A stretch of DNA of 7,201 nucleotides. Origin: an uncultured Oscillospiraceae bacterium. Its GTDB lineage: Bacteria; Bacillota; Clostridia; Oscillospirales; Oscillospiraceae. The notes beneath the pieces were generated by a model. That model did not search any database and had not been told where the DNA came from. It saw only the letters and a list, made by a program, of their open reading frames with translations. Positions 5,801-7,201 of the stretch are shown piece after piece. The stretch lies in the NCBI GenBank assembly GCA_900752285.1, contig CAADUW010000121.1:1-7201 (forward strand), in the 5' to 3' direction. The translations under genes were made by a program, and so were the position numbers. Every line of letters begins with the position of its first letter. The first letter of the stretch is position 1.

Positions 5801-7201
5801 ACCACGCCCGGAGTCCCAAACGCATACGGAACCCGGAGGCGGAGCTGCCGAGCCCGGGGGCTCTGCTTTTGGGGCTGGCTCTGAACAGGAGCCCGGGGCG
5901 GCTGGCACTTCGGGACAAAGTGTCCCAAAGTCAAAATTCCGGCAGAAAAGCCAGCAGGAACAAGCGGCGGCATCCAAGCTCCGCATGGAAAAGCGGGGCG
6001 AAAAACGGGAGGCCGCCCGGGAAAAGCTGGCAAAGCAGAAGCCGCCCAAACAAAAAGGCCCGATCCGTAAGGCGGCGGGGGCCGCCGGATGGGGCGTTCA
6101 CGGCTTTGTGCATGGCAAGCTCTACGAGGTGGAGCAGGAAAATGTAGGAACGGAAGGGGCCCACCGTTCGGAGCTTGCCGGGGAGGTTATCCTGCGGCAT
6201 GGCTCCCGGTTTGTAAAGCGCAAAGTCCGGGAGCATCCGGCAAGGGCGGCCAGCCGGGCCGAGGCCAGGTATCAGAAAGCGGCGGCGGATTATCATTTCC
6301 ACACCGCCGCACAGGAGCACCCGGAGCTTTCCAAAAACTATTTTACCCGGTACTGGCAGAAACAGCGGCTTAGAAGGCAATACCAGAAGCGGGCGAAGGA
6401 GGCCGCAAAACAGAGCGCAAAAGCCGCCGGGAAAACAGCCGCCGCCACGGAAAAGCTGACAGCCCGGGCCGCCGGGTTTGTGAAGCGCCATCCAGTCGGA
6501 TGCCTGCTGGCGCTGGCCTGTGTCCTTGTGATCGTCCTGCTCCAGTCCTGTTCGTCCTCGCTGGTGTCCATCGGCAACGCCGGAGCCGGGGCGCTGGGAG
6601 CCACCACTTACCCCTCTGCGGATGAGGCGATTTTAGGGGCGGAGGCGGCTTATGCCGGGCTGGAGGCAGAACTGCAAACCTACCTTGATACTTACGAAAG
6701 CACCCATGATTATGATGAGTACCACTTCGATCTGGACGAGATCGAACACGATCCCTATGTGCTCATTTCCCTGCTGTCGGCACTCCATGAGGGGGAATGG
6801 ACGCTTTCACAGGTGGAGGGCTCCCTGCAAATGCTCTTTGACCGCCAGTATATTCTGACGGAGCGTGTGGAGGTGGAGACACGCTATGACAGCGACGATG
6901 AACCCTATTCGTGGTACATCTGCTATGTGACGCTGGAAAACAAAAACCTGTCCCACCTGCCTGTTTCCTTGTTGAGCGAAGAACAGATGTCCCGGTATTC
7001 CATCTATATGTCCACCCTCGGCAACCGTCCCGACCTGTTTCCCGACTCTCCCTATGTGGACAAATACATTACCAACCCGCCGGAGGGCTATGAGGTTCCG
7101 GGGGAATATCTGGACGATGAAACATTCGCCGCTATTTTCTCGGAGGCAGAGAAATACATCGGCTATCCCTATGTGTGGGGCGGCTCCAGCCCGTCTACAT
7201 C
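5781..7201 (+). CDS. CD1108-like membrane-anchored NlpC/P60 cell-wall hydrolase (partial, 3' end outside window)
   Basis: The frame is open from ATG 5781 to the window edge (473 complete codons). GGAGG at 5767-5771 lies nine bases upstream, inside the end of virB4. Residues 1-60 are Pro/Gly/Ala-rich and partly encoded by a palindromic repeat. About 60-235 are strongly basic and probably cytoplasmic (EKRGEKREAAREKLAKQKP). One membrane helix spans about 239-256 (VGCLLALACVLVIVLLQSC). The outside part follows, with YPSADEAILGAEAAYAGLEA and an acidic region (HDYDEYHFDLDEIEHDPYV) of the kind seen in CD1108-type proteins. The NlpC/P60 peptidase domain begins at EKYIGYPYVWGGSSPSTS; the catalytic Cys, expected within the next few residues, lies beyond the window. 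The family cuts peptide stems of peptidoglycan to let the transfer channel cross the wall, as VirB1 does in Gram-negatives. A position right after virB4 is typical. The family call is strong; the active site cannot be checked here. Confidence 0.88.
   Translation, partial: MKRKPNKPRPESQTHTEPGGGAAEPGGSAFGAGSEQEPGAAGTSGQSVPKSKFRQKSQQEQAAASKLRMEKRGEKREAAREKLAKQKPPKQKGPIRKAAGAAGWGVHGFVHGKLYEVEQENVGTEGAHRSELAGEVILRHGSRFVKRKVREHPARAASRAEARYQKAAADYHFHTAAQEHPELSKNYFTRYWQKQRLRRQYQKRAKEAAKQSAKAAGKTAAATEKLTARAAGFVKRHPVGCLLALACVLVIVLLQSCSSSLVSIGNAGAGALGATTYPSADEAILGAEAAYAGLEAELQTYLDTYESTHDYDEYHFDLDEIEHDPYVLISLLSALHEGEWTLSQVEGSLQMLFDRQYILTERVEVETRYDSDDEPYSWYICYVTLENKNLSHLPVSLLSEEQMSRYSIYMSTLGNRPDLFPDSPYVDKYITNPPEGYEVPGEYLDDETFAAIFSEAEKYIGYPYVWGGSSPST
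5907..5931 (+). repeat. 25-base palindromic repeat, copy 4 (inside the NlpC/P60 gene)
   Basis: ACTTCGGGACA, AAG, TGTCCCAAAGT. It has the same centre as copy 3 but two right-arm bases differ: one breaks a pair near the stem base and one restores A-T in place of the G-U. It is read in frame as TSGQSVPK within the low-complexity N-terminus, so it causes no frame damage. Confidence 0.8.

Noticed and set aside
5845..5900. GAGCCCGGGGGCTC palindrome and nearby GAGCCCGGGG in the NlpC/P60 N-terminus
   Set aside because: It is a short GC-rich symmetry in Gly/Pro/Ala codons with no further copies of matching length; it is explained by composition.
6495..6560. Lipobox (LLQSC) suggesting a lipoprotein start in the NlpC/P60 protein
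   Set aside because: The Cys lies about 250 residues into the protein after a long basic cytoplasmic region, so this is an internal membrane anchor and not a signal peptide cleavage site.

Overview
The window is the interior of a conjugation (type IV secretion, T4SS) operon from an integrative and conjugative element of the Tn1549 / C. difficile CTn type. It is GC-rich, and every gene reads rightward with strong AGGAGG-type ribosome-binding sites and overlapping or nearly abutting gene ends. The gene content (Maff2, a TrbL/VirB6-like protein, PrgI, VirB4, a CD1108-like NlpC/P60 protein) points to an anaerobic gut member of the Clostridia (Lachnospiraceae or Ruminococcaceae-like). The host itself cannot be named from this sequence.

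Layout. Bases 1-137 hold only the C-terminal codons of a Maff2-type small membrane protein. Its 5' part has been replaced by unrelated DNA, and the break lies at the centre of an imperfect inverted repeat (about 17-86). That looks like the attachment-site junction of a second element inserted into the Maff2 gene. Next comes a TrbL/VirB6-like membrane channel protein (147-1013). An accessory block follows: a SpoVG-domain protein (1061-1615), a beta-class DNA methyltransferase (1605-2399) and an MT-A70 methyltransferase (2396-3100). The transfer backbone then resumes with PrgI (3088-3483), the VirB4 ATPase (3431-5800) and a membrane-anchored cell-wall hydrolase, which the window edge cuts just as its NlpC/P60 domain begins (5781-7201).

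How the parts fit. TrbL/VirB6 and PrgI form the inner-membrane part of the channel, VirB4 powers it, and the NlpC/P60 protein opens the peptidoglycan. The two methyltransferases and the SpoVG protein are not channel parts. They probably modify or protect the transferred DNA, or tune expression. No restriction enzyme gene is visible beside them.

The main unexplained structure is a 25-base palindromic repeat (arms ACTTCGGGACA and TGTCCCGAGGT around three variable bases). It is present four times (1022, 1620, 3001, 5907) plus a half copy (3051). It lies only at gene junctions, in both orientations, and is tolerated inside three coding sequences in different frames. Three of the copies and the half copy bracket the SpoVG/methyltransferase block, and spoVG and prgI share similar leader sequences. 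This suggests that the block is a cassette placed between trbL and prgI. No tRNA, rRNA, CRISPR array or intrinsic terminator was seen, and no gene-free stretch exceeds 300 bases.
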